From Halorubrum sp. (GTDB taxonomy: Archaea > Halobacteriota > Halobacteria > Halobacteriales > Haloferacaceae), in the NCBI GenBank assembly GCA_028275105.1, contig JAQCNI010000043.1:1-36855 (forward strand): a DNA stretch of 36,855 bases. Reading direction: 5' to 3'. Below are positions 26,587 through 34,541 of the stretch, piece by piece. Positions within the stretch are counted from its first letter, which is position 1. The number at the start of each line of letters is the position of its first letter. The notes under the pieces were generated by a model. It had not been told where the DNA came from. It was given only the letters and a program-made list of their open reading frames with translations, and ran no database searches. Made by a program: the position numbers and the translations under genes.

Positions 26587-27136
26587 CCTGGCGATCGAGT
26601 ACGAGGAACACGAACGGGTCGCGGAGATCGTCGACCGACTGTTGTACTGCGCCGAGGACGTCAGCGTCGGCTTCGACGGGTGGGACGAGCCCCACGTGAA
26701 GGGGCCGGGGCTGTACTTCGCGGTCGTCGCCGACCGTGACTACGGGTCGTACGCGGACCCGATGGGCGACAACCGGTGGCCCCGCGAGGACTGCGCGTCG
26801 GTCCTCGCCGAGGATTCGTTCATCGCGGCCGTCGAGCGCGTTAGCCTCAACCAGGACGGGGGGGTCGTCGTCGCCGTCGACGGCGAGATCGAATCGCAGA
26901 TGGTTCGGTTCAGGGACCTCGGCGCGCGTCGCGAGGACAGGGACCTTGCCGACGACGTGGAGTACGAGGCGTGGATGGGGTCGCGACACATGAGCGCGCT
27001 GGAGACCTCCGTCCGGCCGGAGGTCGTCGCGACGGTGACGGTGAGCGAGGAGACCGGGCGCGTGAGCGTCTTTCGCGACGGCGAGGCGGCGTCGGCGGAG
27101 CGCGGCGAGATCGGCGGTCCGTGGCGTGCGGAGTGA
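26579..27136 (+). CDS. DisA_N/DAC-domain protein, probable diadenylate cyclase
   Basis: The 185-residue protein ends in a region resembling the diadenylate cyclase fold: DGGVVVAVDG near 93-102 in place of the DGA motif, GSRHMSALETS near 134-144 in place of RHR, and TVSEETGRVSVFRDG near 154-168. Such enzymes join two ATP into cyclic di-AMP. The N-terminal 80 residues (DVSVGFDGWDEPHVKGPGLY and others) are not a domain I recognise. GGAGG lies 5 bases before the ATG, unusual among the mostly leaderless genes here, so this start was chosen over the in-frame ATG at 26525. A usp gene follows. DGG and RHM are departures from the canonical motifs; activity is unproven. Confidence 0.7.
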   Translation: MRNLAIEYEEHERVAEIVDRLLYCAEDVSVGFDGWDEPHVKGPGLYFAVVADRDYGSYADPMGDNRWPREDCASVLAEDSFIAAVERVSLNQDGGVVVAVDGEIESQMVRFRDLGARREDRDLADDVEYEAWMGSRHMSALETSVRPEVVATVTVSEETGRVSVFRDGEAASAERGEIGGPWRAE

Positions 27137-27187
27137 CCGCCCACGACGGCCCCACCGTTATGGTCCCCGCCGACGAACCCCCCGGAT

Positions 27188-27613
27188 ATGTACGACGACA
27201 TCCTGATCCCGACCGACGGTAGCGACACGGTCGACCGGGCGCTCAACCACGCGATCCCGCTCGCGACCGACCACGACGCGACCGTCCATGCGCTGAACGT
27301 CGTCGACCGGCGGGTCGCGAACGCGAGCTCCGGGGCGCTGTACGACGAGGTCGTCTCCGACCTCGAATCGCAGGGCGAGACCGCGGTCGCAGCCGTCGCT
27401 GACCGGGCATCCGAGGCCGGACTCGACGTGGAGACTCGGATCCGTCAGGGAACCCCGGACACCGAGATCGTCGCGTACGCCGAGGACGCCGGGATCGACG
27501 TCATCGTGATGGGGCCCGAGGGGAAATCCCCGCGTGAACGACTGCGGGCGCTCGGCAGCGTCTCCGACCGCGTCGCCGACGACGCGACCGTCCCGGTATT
27601 TTTGATCAAGTAG
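27188..27613 (+). CDS. Universal stress protein, UspA family
   Basis: The 141-residue protein is a single Usp domain: DDILIPTDGSDTVDRALNHA at the start, VHALNVVD, and the C-terminal phosphate loop GPEGKSPRERLRALGS followed by VADDATVPVFLIK. Usp domains of this type bind ATP. The loop has ten residues between the second Gly and the GS, one more than the usual G-2x-G-9x-G(S/T), which may alter binding. GTTATGG about 24-30 bases upstream may be its TATA box. It lies 51 bases after the DAC-like gene; Usp domains of KdpD-type proteins are known to bind cyclic di-AMP, so a link is possible but inferred. Confidence 0.92.
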   Translation: MYDDILIPTDGSDTVDRALNHAIPLATDHDATVHALNVVDRRVANASSGALYDEVVSDLESQGETAVAAVADRASEAGLDVETRIRQGTPDTEIVAYAEDAGIDVIVMGPEGKSPRERLRALGSVSDRVADDATVPVFLIK

Positions 27614-27664
27614 ATCCTGATCACGTCCGGCAACTTACTTAGTGGCGGCCGTGGATCAGCGCGT

Positions 27665-28450
27665 ATGCGACTCACCGTGCTCGGAACGGGGAGCGCGATG
27701 CCGGTCCCCGACCGCGTCCAGGCGGGGTACCTCCTCGACGACGGCGACCGCTCGTTGCTCGTCGACTGCGGCAGCGGCGTCCTCCAGCGGCTTGCCGACA
27801 CCGACACGGGATACGAGGGCGTTTCCACCGTACTGCTCACGCACCACCATCTCGACCACGTCGCCGCGCTGCTCCCGTTGATGAAGGCGCGCTGGCTCGC
27901 GGGCCACGACCACTTGGAGGTCGTCGGCCCCGACGGAACCAAGTCGCTCGTCCACGGACTTCTCGACGTCCACGAGTATCTCGATGGGCGGCTCGATCTG
28001 TCGCTCCGCGAGGTGTCGCCGTCCCGCTCCTTCTCCGTCGCTGGGTTCGACGTCGCGGCCCGCGAGACGCGACACTCGATGCCGTGTCTCGCGTACCGGT
28101 TCTCGCCGCCGAGTGGAGGGACCGACCCTACGGCCGGCCCGCTGACGCTGTCGGGTGACTCCGAGGCGTTCGGCGGACTCGCAAACTTCGCCGACGGCAG
28201 CGACGTGCTCGTCCATGACTGCTCGTTCCCCGACGGGATCGACGTTTCGAACCACCCGACCCCGACCTCCCTCGGCGAGTCGCTGTCGGACGCCGACGTC
28301 GGCACGCTGCTGCTCTCACATCTCTACCCGCAGACCGGCGGCCAAGAATCCGGGATGACGGAGAGCGTCCGGGCGGCCGGGTTCGACGGCGAGGTTCGGG
28401 TGGCATCCGACGGAGTTCAGGTCCGAATCCCCTCCAATATGTCCGAGTGA
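27665..28450 (+). CDS. Metallo-beta-lactamase fold hydrolase, RNase Z-like
   Basis: The 261-residue protein starts LTVLGTGSAMPVPDRVQAGY, has the metal motif THHHLDHVAAL near residue 59 (HxHxDH form with one extra His), a downstream HSMPCLAYRF, LSGDSEAF with metal-bridging Asp, and VHDCSFPDG and LLLSHLYP near the C-terminus. The order is that of RNase Z/ElaC-like and related metallo-hydrolases. It lacks a clear exosite arm, so tRNA 3' processing should not be assumed. A CTTACTTAG box about 25-32 bases upstream may be its TATA element. It is upstream of the broken tenA by 38 bases. Confidence 0.85.
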   Translation: MRLTVLGTGSAMPVPDRVQAGYLLDDGDRSLLVDCGSGVLQRLADTDTGYEGVSTVLLTHHHLDHVAALLPLMKARWLAGHDHLEVVGPDGTKSLVHGLLDVHEYLDGRLDLSLREVSPSRSFSVAGFDVAARETRHSMPCLAYRFSPPSGGTDPTAGPLTLSGDSEAFGGLANFADGSDVLVHDCSFPDGIDVSNHPTPTSLGESLSDADVGTLLLSHLYPQTGGQESGMTESVRAAGFDGEVRVASDGVQVRIPSNMSE

Positions 28451-28488
28451 TACCATACGCTTATCATCCTCATCCGAAACCAGATCGT

Positions 28489-29236
28489 ATGGCGTTCAGC
28501 GATGAACTTCTTGACGCCGGATCGGATATCTGGGCGGCACAGTTCGCCCACCCGTTCGTGAGCGAACTGGCCGCCGGCGACCTCGACGACGCCGCATTCA
28601 ACCGGTGGCTCGAACAGGATTACCGATATCTCTTTGATTACGGAAGTGCGAGGAGAAAGCCCCGTGCTTTAGCGCGGGGAGGATGTCGAGCTAGAACGTA
28701 CGCGATAGCTGGCGCGAAGGCACGCGAGGAGTCCACGATGGCGACGCTGCTCGGCGGGGCCGACCGCCGTGTTGAACGAGAAACTTGACCTTCACCGGTC
28801 GTTTGCGGGCGAGTACGGCGTCACCGAGGCCGACCTCGTCGAGACGAGGAAACTCCCGACGTGTGAGGCGTATACCAGCTTCCTCGTCCGAACGGCCTAC
28901 GACCGGCCGGTTCCGGTCACCGTCGCCGCGCTGTTCCCGTGTATGCGAGGGTATCTCGACGTGGCAGAACACGTGGCGGAGCGCGCCGAAGCGGAGCACC
29001 GATACACCCCGTTCATCGAGACGTACACGGCCGAGGAGTTCCGCGCCGAAACGGCGTCGGTTCGCGGGCTCGTTGACCGACTGGCGGCGTCACATCCCGG
29101 CACTCGGGACGCGATGCGCGAGGTGTTTCTCACGAGCGCCCGGCTCGAACTCGCGCTCTGGGAGATGGCGTACGCGGGCGAAGAGTGGTCGACACGCACG
29201 CCCCCCGGCGCCGCCGAGCGCGGGAGCGATACGTAA
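28489..29236 (+). pseudogene. tenA: tenA (thiaminase II/aminopyrimidine aminohydrolase), interrupted
   Basis: TenA hydrolyses degraded thiamin pyrimidines for salvage. The N-terminal part reads FSDELLDAGSDIWAAQFAHP and WLEQDYRYLFDY, then a 48-bp foreign unit adds 16 residues in frame, then ARTYAIAGAKAREE resumes. At 28761-28771 the frame shifts by one: LLGGAD continues in the next frame as VLNEKLDLHRSFAGEYGV, and the rest (EAYTSFLVRTAYDRPVPVTV, FPCMRGYLDVAEHV, RLELALWEMAY) is intact to 29236. One extra C in GACCGCC would explain the shift. The reading is thus broken, though decay is recent because the rest has kept coding character. A sequencing error could explain the one-base shift but not the 48-bp insert. 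Confidence 0.85.
28642..28689 (+). mobile_element. 48-bp IS605-like mini-element inside tenA, copy 2
   Basis: The unit lies immediately after GATTAC, the Asp-Tyr codons of tenA, and so directly after TTAC as in copy 1. It comprises GGAAGTGCGAGGAGAAAG, an 8-bp stem CCCCGTGC (28660-28667) with GCGCGGGG (28672-28679) around TTTA, then AGGATGTCGA. Being 48 bases it adds 16 codons without a stop. The hairpin and AGGATGTC tail link it to the TnpB-type right ends at 138-168 and 22145-22171. Confidence 0.7.
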
Positions 29237-29303
29237 CCGGATATTGTTTCATGTCTCGCTCCATGACCCGGAGACTTAAGCGGTCGTAGTGGCTTCGTCG
29301 GGT

Positions 29304-30308
29304 ATGACCGAGCCGCTCGCGGACGATTTCGGGCGGGAGGTGACGGGCGTACGTGTGTCGCTCACCGACCGGTGTAACTTCGACTGTGTCTACTGTCACA
29401 ACGAGGGGCTCGGCGACACGCGCGGACCGATGGAGCCGAGCGACGACGAGATGGATACCGACGACGTCGTCCGGTTCCTCGAGGTCGTCGAGGGGTACGG
29501 CGTCGATTCGGTGAAGTTCACCGGCGGGGAGCCGATGCTCCGACAGGATCTCGAGGAGATCGTCCGGCGGACGCCCGACTCGATGGAGGTGTCGATGACG
29601 ACGAACGGGACGTTCCTTCCGGGACGCGCCGCGGACCTGAAGGCGGCGGGGCTCGATCGCGTTAACGTTTCACAGGACGCGCTCGACTCCGACGATTTCG
29701 CCGAGGTAACGAAATCGGGCGCGTACGAGCAGGTCCTCGAGGGGGTGCGCGCCGCGGTCGACGCCGGGCTCGACCCCGTGAAGCTCAACATGGTCGTGTT
29801 TACCCACACCGCGGGCTACGTCGAGGAGATGGTCGACCACGTTGCCGACAACGAAGGGCTCCAGCTCCAGCTCATCGAGTACATGCCGGAGCTGACCGGG
29901 AAACCCGAGTGGAACATCGATATCGGACGGGTCCACGACTGGCTCGCCGACGTCGCCGACCGCGTCGAACACCGCGAGATGCACGACCGGAAGCGCTACT
30001 TCGTCGGTGAGGACGGCGACGGCCCGGGCGGCGGCATGGTCGAGATCGTCGACCCTGTCGAGAACGAGGGGTTCTGTGCGAACTGTGGGCGCGTTCGCGT
30101 CACCCACGAGGGGTACCTGAAGGGCTGTCTCAACCGCAACGACGACCTCCGATCGATGGGTGAGATGACCCGCGAGGGGATAGCCGAGACGTTCGAGGCG
30201 GTCGTCGCGAACCGGGTCCCGTACTACGGGGAGTACCTCGTCGAGAACGAGGACGGCGAGTACGAGATCAACGAGGAGTACCTCGCCGCGCCGTCCGCGG
30301 CCGACTGA
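29304..30308 (+). CDS. moaA: GTP 3',8-cyclase, MoaA
   Basis: MoaA is the radical-SAM enzyme that starts molybdenum-cofactor synthesis from GTP. The 334-residue protein has the SAM-cluster motif CNFDCVYC near residue 26-33, [22 protein letters not shown], and the C-terminal cluster cysteines in [39 protein letters not shown] tail closes the protein; the canonical MoaA C-terminal GG pair is not seen. The ATG at 29304 was preferred over a GTG five codons earlier because a CTTAAGC box lies 25-31 bases before it. No other moa gene is adjacent. The pyranopterin function is inferred from family. Confidence 0.9.
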   Translation: MTEPLADDFGREVTGVRVSLTDRCNFDCVYCHNEGLGDTRGPMEPSDDEMDTDDVVRFLEVVEGYGVDSVKFTGGEPMLRQDLEEIVRRTPDSMEVSMTTNGTFLPGRAADLKAAGLDRVNVSQDALDSDDFAEVTKSGAYEQVLEGVRAAVDAGLDPVKLNMVVFTHTAGYVEEMVDHVADNEGLQLQLIEYMPELTGKPEWNIDIGRVHDWLADVADRVEHREMHDRKRYFVGEDGDGPGGGMVEIVDPVENEGFCANCGRVRVTHEGYLKGCLNRNDDLRSMGEMTREGIAETFEAVVANRVPYYGEYLVENEDGEYEINEEYLAAPSAAD

Positions 30309-30365
30309 CCCGGACGGGTCCGTCCTTGCCGAAGCGCATCGTCCGGCGGTTGTGTGATTCACAAA

Positions 30366-30385
30366 CTAATAACTTCGGTTACATT
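30366..30385 (+). promoter_or_regulatory. Dyad resembling the HTH-CBS operator
   Basis: CTAATAACTTCGGTTACATT matches the promoter-palindrome region at 21203-21218 except for one missing C and the final bases. It is centred about 90 bases before the ATG of the zinc-ribbon protein and about 55 bases before that gene's TATA box. It may be a second site for the same regulator or an unrelated dyad. Confidence 0.35.
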
Positions 30386-30429
30386 AATTCCCCGAACTGC
30401 GTCCCGTCGACCGGTACCGGCGTGCGGGG

Positions 30430-30439
30430 TTTTTAATAC
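30430..30439 (+). promoter_or_regulatory. TATA box of the zinc-ribbon gene
   Basis: TTTTTAATAC lies 24-33 bases before the ATG at 30463 and fits a leaderless transcript. Confidence 0.6.
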
Positions 30440-30462
30440 TCTCCCCCGCACAAGAATGACGT

Positions 30463-30633
30463 ATGAAAACCACGCGCAAGGCGCTCCGGGACGGTGACCT
30501 GTTCAAGGACACCTACGAGCGGCTCAACTGCGCGGACTGCGAGATGGTTCTCAAGACGGAAAACGACTCGGACGAGGTGTTCTCGGCTCGTATCTGTCCG
30601 GAGTGCGGCAGCGAATTCAAGCAACTCCGGTGA
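30463..30633 (+). CDS. Small zinc-ribbon protein
   Basis: The 56-residue protein begins MKTTRKALRDGDLFKDTYER and has two Cys pairs, CADC near 23-26 and CPEC near 45-48, enough for one zinc ribbon. It is small, soluble and basic at the N-terminus. The Cys-x2-Cys spacing and length are like the many one-domain zinc-finger proteins of haloarchaea, whose functions are mostly unknown. A TATA box sits at the right distance. It lies alone between moaA and a convergent aldo/keto reductase gene. Confidence 0.8.
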   Translation: MKTTRKALRDGDLFKDTYERLNCADCEMVLKTENDSDEVFSARICPECGSEFKQLR

Positions 30634-30669
30634 CTTTGGCGGTCGAACGCCGTTCGGCCGTCGCCCCCG

Positions 30670-31776
30670 TCACTCGAAGACGGCATCGAACGCCGACGCT
30701 CCGAGGGGGTCGAACGTTCCGGCGGCGACGTTCTCACGGAGATGAGTCGGGTCGTTCGTCCCGACGAGCGCCGTCGTCACCGCCGGCGCGCTGCGCGCGA
30801 AGTTGAGCGCCCGCTGTGCCGCCGTCTCTCCCGACAACCTCGCGTCGATCCGGTCGGGGATCGCGCCCTCGGTCGCGAGTTCCCCCTGTCCGATGCTCGC
30901 GCTCGTGATCACCGACAGCCCGGCGTCATGGGCGAACTCCAGCGTCGAGACGGGCGGCCCCTCGGGGTCGTCGACCGGTCGCTGGTTCGCCAGCGTGAAC
31001 GCGTCGGCCATCCGGACGTTGAACGGGAGCTGTATCGCCTCGAACCCGTGGTCGTCGTCCGGGCCGACCGCCTTGCCGGCCGCCTCCGCGCGGGCGAGGA
31101 CCTCGGACAACGAGAGATACCCCTCGTCACCTTCGGGGACGCGGAACGCTCGCCACGTCGCCGCCCCGTATCGACCGATATCGCCCGCGATCCGCCGTCG
31201 TTCGAGCGTCTCGAAGGCCGCCTCCAGCTCGTCGTAAACGGCCGCACGGGAGCGTTCGGCGAGCTGTGCCTCCGGGTTGTGGACGTAGTAGCAGTCGATC
31301 GTGTCGAGTCCGAGCCGGTCGAGAGACCGGTCGAGCGACCATTCCAGATACTCGGGCGCGATACAGTGGCCGCCGGCGAGGTCGTCGGGGTCGACGAGCC
31401 CGGCGTCGACGAATCGCTCTCGAACGTACCGTGCCGGGTCGTCCGGCTGCTCGCCGTCAAACGGGAGAAACCCTCCCTTCGTCGCCACCATGACCGCGTC
31501 GCGGTCGACGGTCGCCCGCCGAACCGCCTCGCCGACGACGCGCTCGGACCGACCACACCGGTAGTTCACGGCGGTGTCGACGTGGTTTATGCCGGTTTCG
31601 AGCGCGATCCGGACCGTCCGCCGGGAGGCGTCGTCGATGGCGTCGGTCGGCGCGCCGAGGTACGTCCCGAGCCCGACGCTGGACGCCACTCCTGGCCCGA
31701 ATCGCCGGAAGTAGGTTCGTCCGAACGCGTCGCCGAACTCGTCGCGGTAGTCCCAGAGGGCGGCTCGGGTCGCCAT
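30670..31776 (-). CDS. Aldo/keto reductase
   Basis: The 368-residue protein is an NADPH-dependent aldo/keto reductase. It has VGLGTYLGAP, the catalytic Asp/Tyr region HVDTAVNYRCGRSERVVGEA, Lys in VMVATKGG, and DTIDCYYVHNPEAQLAE with the catalytic His. The TIM-barrel end has SVITSASIGQGELATEGAIP. The ALVGTNDPTHLRENV near the C-terminus is the NADPH-binding site. The substrate is unknown. The ATG at 31776 was chosen because TTTTTATATG lies 25-34 bases upstream on this strand, which rules out an in-frame ATG inside that box. It is divergent from dacZ. Confidence 0.9.
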   Translation of the reverse strand: MATRAALWDYRDEFGDAFGRTYFRRFGPGVASSVGLGTYLGAPTDAIDDASRRTVRIALETGINHVDTAVNYRCGRSERVVGEAVRRATVDRDAVMVATKGGFLPFDGEQPDDPARYVRERFVDAGLVDPDDLAGGHCIAPEYLEWSLDRSLDRLGLDTIDCYYVHNPEAQLAERSRAAVYDELEAAFETLERRRIAGDIGRYGAATWRAFRVPEGDEGYLSLSEVLARAEAAGKAVGPDDDHGFEAIQLPFNVRMADAFTLANQRPVDDPEGPPVSTLEFAHDAGLSVITSASIGQGELATEGAIPDRIDARLSGETAAQRALNFARSAPAVTTALVGTNDPTHLRENVAAGTFDPLGASAFDAVFE

Positions 31777-31800
31777 GTCCGTCGCAAGTAAGGAGCGTAT

Positions 31801-31810
31801 CATATAAAAA
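31801..31810 (-). promoter_or_regulatory. TATA box of the aldo/keto reductase gene
   Basis: On the minus strand TTTTTATATG precedes the ATG at 31776 by 25-34 bases, a standard spacing. Confidence 0.65.
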
Positions 31811-31895
31811 CGGTGGGCGGTCGTCGTCGACCCATCCATCGGGCGTCCGAACATCGTTCGACCTCCGACCGCCGTCCGTGTGACGGCGTCACAAC

Positions 31896-31905
31896 GATTA
31901 TACGC
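31896..31905 (+). promoter_or_regulatory. TATA box of dacZ
   Basis: CGATTATACG lies 25-34 bases before the dacZ ATG at 31930 and supports a leaderless dacZ-mscS transcript. Confidence 0.65.
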
Positions 31906-31929
31906 TCGCCCCGAGTCGTTTACCCCGTA

Positions 31930-32763
31930 ATGGGATCGCTCACCGACCATCTGGCGGACCTCGTCGGGGACGCCGACACCGTGTTCCTGTTCTCGCCGAC
32001 CGCCTCCTTCCACGCCCGATTTACTGGCAACGATACCGGCGACGACGCCGCCAACGACGCCGACGTCGTCATCGTCGCACCCGACAACGACGTCGACGCC
32101 GACCAGTTCGTCGAGTTACCGGTGCCGTTCCGGAACGTCCGGGACCGGATCCGGTTCGGAATCGAGGGGGCGATGGATGCGTCGCTCGTCGACGAGGGTG
32201 ACGAAGTCGTCTGTGTCGCGTCCATCTTCGAGGGAGAGTCGGACGCGGTGATCCGCGTCACGGTCGACGAGACGGCCCAATCCGGCATCTATGATCTGTT
32301 CGTCAACTCCCGGGCGGACCCGGGCGTCATCCGGGACGTCTTCGAGGTCGCCATCGAACTCGGCAAAAAGGGACAGAAGGGGAAGCCCGTCGGCGCGCTG
32401 TTCGTGGTCGGCGACGCCGGCAAGGTGATGAACAAGTCGCGGGCGCTGTCGTACAACCCCTTCGAAAAGTCGCACGTCCACGTCGGCGATCCCATCGTGA
32501 ACGTCATGCTGAAGGAGTTCTCGCGGCTCGACGGGGCGTTCGTCGTCTCCGACTCCGGGAAGATCGTCTCGGCGTACCGGTACCTCGAGCCGGCGGCCGA
32601 GGGCGTCGACATCCCGAAGGGGCTCGGGGCCAGACACATGGCCGGCGGGGCGATCACCCGGGACACGAACGCGACCGCGATCGTCCTCTCCGAATCCGAC
32701 GGGTTGGTGCGGGCGTTCAAGGGCGGCGCCTTGGTGCTGGAGATCGATCCGGAGGAGTACTGA
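31930..32763 (+). CDS. dacZ: Diadenylate cyclase DacZ
   Basis: DacZ is the archaeal diadenylate cyclase that makes cyclic di-AMP from two ATP; in Haloferax volcanii the enzyme has been reported to be essential. The 277-residue protein has an N-terminal alpha/beta domain (about 1-130) with a KKGQKGKPVGALFVVGDAGK link. The C-terminal DAC domain has DGA at 191-193, GARHM at 213-217 and TAIVLSESDGLVRAF near 228-242. GARHM replaces the bacterial RHR. The ATG at 31930 follows a TATA box. The stop overlaps the next gene, an MscS-type channel, as TGATG, so the nucleotide and an osmotic safety valve are likely co-regulated. Confidence 0.9.
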   Translation: MGSLTDHLADLVGDADTVFLFSPTASFHARFTGNDTGDDAANDADVVIVAPDNDVDADQFVELPVPFRNVRDRIRFGIEGAMDASLVDEGDEVVCVASIFEGESDAVIRVTVDETAQSGIYDLFVNSRADPGVIRDVFEVAIELGKKGQKGKPVGALFVVGDAGKVMNKSRALSYNPFEKSHVHVGDPIVNVMLKEFSRLDGAFVVSDSGKIVSAYRYLEPAAEGVDIPKGLGARHMAGGAITRDTNATAIVLSESDGLVRAFKGGALVLEIDPEEY

Positions 32764-33584
32764 TGACGGCCGCGACAGCGTTCCGCACGTCGGCGAGCGC
32801 CGCCCTCGGGAACGCGCCGTCGACGTTCCTGAACGTGGTCCCCGAACGGATCTGGTTCGCTTCGCTCGCCCTCGTCGTCGGGGTAATCTTGGCGTCTCTG
32901 GTCGGGAGGCTGAATCGTCGTCTGCTGATCCGGGCCGGCGTCCCGGAGGCGATAGAGGGGACCGCCTTCGAGCGAACCGCCCGTCAGTTCGACACGTCCA
33001 CGGTCCGGATCGTGGCGAAACTGTCGACGTACTTCATCGTCGCCGTCACCGTGATCGTCGCGTTCAGCGTCGCGGAGCTCCGATACGTCGAGCTGTTCTG
33101 GCCCGACATCGCCGCGTTCGTCCCCCGGCTGTTCGTCGCGGTACTGATACTGATTCTCGGAATCGTCCTCGCCGACAAGGTCGAGCTCCTCGTCGCCGAG
33201 CGGCTCCGCGGGATCAAGCTCCCGGAAGTCGGCGTGATCCCGGCGCTCGTAAAGTACAGCGTCGTGTACGTGTTCGCGCTCATCGCGCTGGGACAGGTCG
33301 GGGTTCGGACGCTCGCGCTGATCGTGTTGCTCGGGGCGTACGCGTTCGCCCTCATCGTGTTGCTGGCGCTGGCGACGAAGGACCTCCTTGCGGCCGCCGC
33401 GGCCGGCGTCTTCCTCCTGTTGCGGCAGCCGTACGGAATCGGCGACGAGGTCCGCATCGACGGACGACGCGGCATCGTTCAGGAGGTTGACCTGTTCGTC
33501 ACCCACGTCGAGACGGACGACGGGGAACACGTCGTCCCGAACCACGTCGTGTTCCGGCGGGGGATCGTGTTGATACGGGCGTAG
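32763..33584 (+). CDS. MscS-family mechanosensitive ion channel
   Basis: The 273-residue protein has an N-terminal helix (about 30-48) followed by further hydrophobic helices around residues 80-100, 115-135, 160-180 and 183-205. It ends in the MscS beta domain: AAAAAGVFLLLRQPYGIGDE then VRIDGRRGIVQEVDLFVTHV and PNHVVFRRGIVLIR. It lacks the large cytoplasmic cage of E. coli MscS, so it is a compact member. It overlaps dacZ by one base, and cyclic di-AMP is known to govern osmotic balance in bacteria and has been linked to it in Haloferax; direct control of this channel is inferred. Confidence 0.87.
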   Translation: MTAATAFRTSASAALGNAPSTFLNVVPERIWFASLALVVGVILASLVGRLNRRLLIRAGVPEAIEGTAFERTARQFDTSTVRIVAKLSTYFIVAVTVIVAFSVAELRYVELFWPDIAAFVPRLFVAVLILILGIVLADKVELLVAERLRGIKLPEVGVIPALVKYSVVYVFALIALGQVGVRTLALIVLLGAYAFALIVLLALATKDLLAAAAAGVFLLLRQPYGIGDEVRIDGRRGIVQEVDLFVTHVETDDGEHVVPNHVVFRRGIVLIRA

Positions 33585-33620
33585 ATTTCGACCGTTCCCA
33601 GGGACTGAAACCGGGTGTGA

Positions 33621-33631
33621 GGGTATAATAG
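33621..33631 (+). promoter_or_regulatory. TATA box of the GNAT gene
   Basis: GGGTATAATAG is a strong A/T box in GC-rich surroundings at 23-33 bases before the ATG at 33654. Confidence 0.65.
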
Positions 33632-33653
33632 GGTCCGGCAGCGATCCTCCCGT

Positions 33654-34406
33654 ATGTGCGCCGACGTAACTGACGCCGCTTGTCGCGGCTGGGACGGCGG
33701 CGCGTGTGAGGGAACGGTCCACTGCCCACCACGGTGTCCACGATTCCGTGACGCGAACGGGGAGCGATGGACGATCCGGCCCGTCACGCCGGTTCCCGCG
33801 GCGGGTTCCGGTGACCGAAGTTCGGACGAAGGAGACGCCAACGAGGAGGGCTCCGAACGGGAGGCCGACGGGCGACCTAGCGTCGAGGGACGACCCAGTG
33901 CCGACCACCCGATGGCACGAGTCGGCGTCGAGCGGCTCAATGGCATGTACGAGGCGTTTGAGGGGCGAGACAGAGCCCAGGGGCTCCCGCCGCTGTCGCG
34001 TGACCGACGGACGGACTGGATCGGGTCGCTGTTGGCGGAGGGACACAACGTCGTGGCCGAGCGTGACGGCCGCGTTCTCGGGCACGCCGCGTACACGCCG
34101 GCCGACGCGCCCCGTCCCGAGATCGCGGTGTTCGTCCATCCCGCATTCCACGGACGGGGGGTCGGAACGGAGCTCTGCCGGCATCTGATCGCCGACGCCG
34201 CCGCGGGCGGACGTGAGGCGCTCGTGTTACACGTTGCGGCCGGGAACCACGTCGCCCGGGGGGTGTACCAAACGGTCGGGTTCCGGACCGTCGACCGCGG
34301 CGGCGACGTCCGGATGGAACTCCCGCTCGACGAACCGGTCGCGACCGAGGTCCGCTGGCCGCCCTTCGTCCGGACGGGGCCCGCCGATCCCACGAACGCG
34401 GAGTGA
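33654..34406 (+). CDS. GNAT N-acetyltransferase with Cys-rich N-terminus
   Basis: The 250-residue protein has five Cys in its first 28 residues (MCADVTDAACRGWDGGACEG then CPPRCPRF), a likely zinc-binding head. An acidic linker (about 45-85) follows, then a GNAT domain. Motif A is HPAFHGRGVGTELCRHLIAD near 162-181 with the acetyl-CoA loop GRGVG, and GFRTVDRGGD closes the fold. The substrate is unknown. GGGTATAATAG at 33621-33631 lies 23-33 bases before the ATG and supports the start. It is followed by a 9-bp tandem repeat and photolyase. Confidence 0.85.
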   Translation: MCADVTDAACRGWDGGACEGTVHCPPRCPRFRDANGERWTIRPVTPVPAAGSGDRSSDEGDANEEGSEREADGRPSVEGRPSADHPMARVGVERLNGMYEAFEGRDRAQGLPPLSRDRRTDWIGSLLAEGHNVVAERDGRVLGHAAYTPADAPRPEIAVFVHPAFHGRGVGTELCRHLIADAAAGGREALVLHVAAGNHVARGVYQTVGFRTVDRGGDVRMELPLDEPVATEVRWPPFVRTGPADPTNAE

Positions 34407-34423
34407 ACGCCGCCCCTCCTGGT

Positions 34424-34494
34424 GGGCGGGGTCGGCGGGGTCGGCGGGGTCGGCGGGGTCGGCGGGGTCGGCGGGGTCGGCGGGGTCGGCGGGG
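34424..34494. repeat. 9-bp tandem repeat upstream of the photolyase gene
   Basis: Seven identical copies of TCGGCGGGG, preceded by a partial one, fill the gap between the GNAT gene and the photolyase gene. The frame that continues into the photolyase gene is open through the repeat from a GTG at 34422 and would read Gly-Gly-Val repeatedly. I see no other function for the stretch. Confidence 0.93.
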
Positions 34495-34541
34495 AAGACC
34501 TCCGGCGGTACATTCAGGGGATCCGGGATCGATGTGGACGT

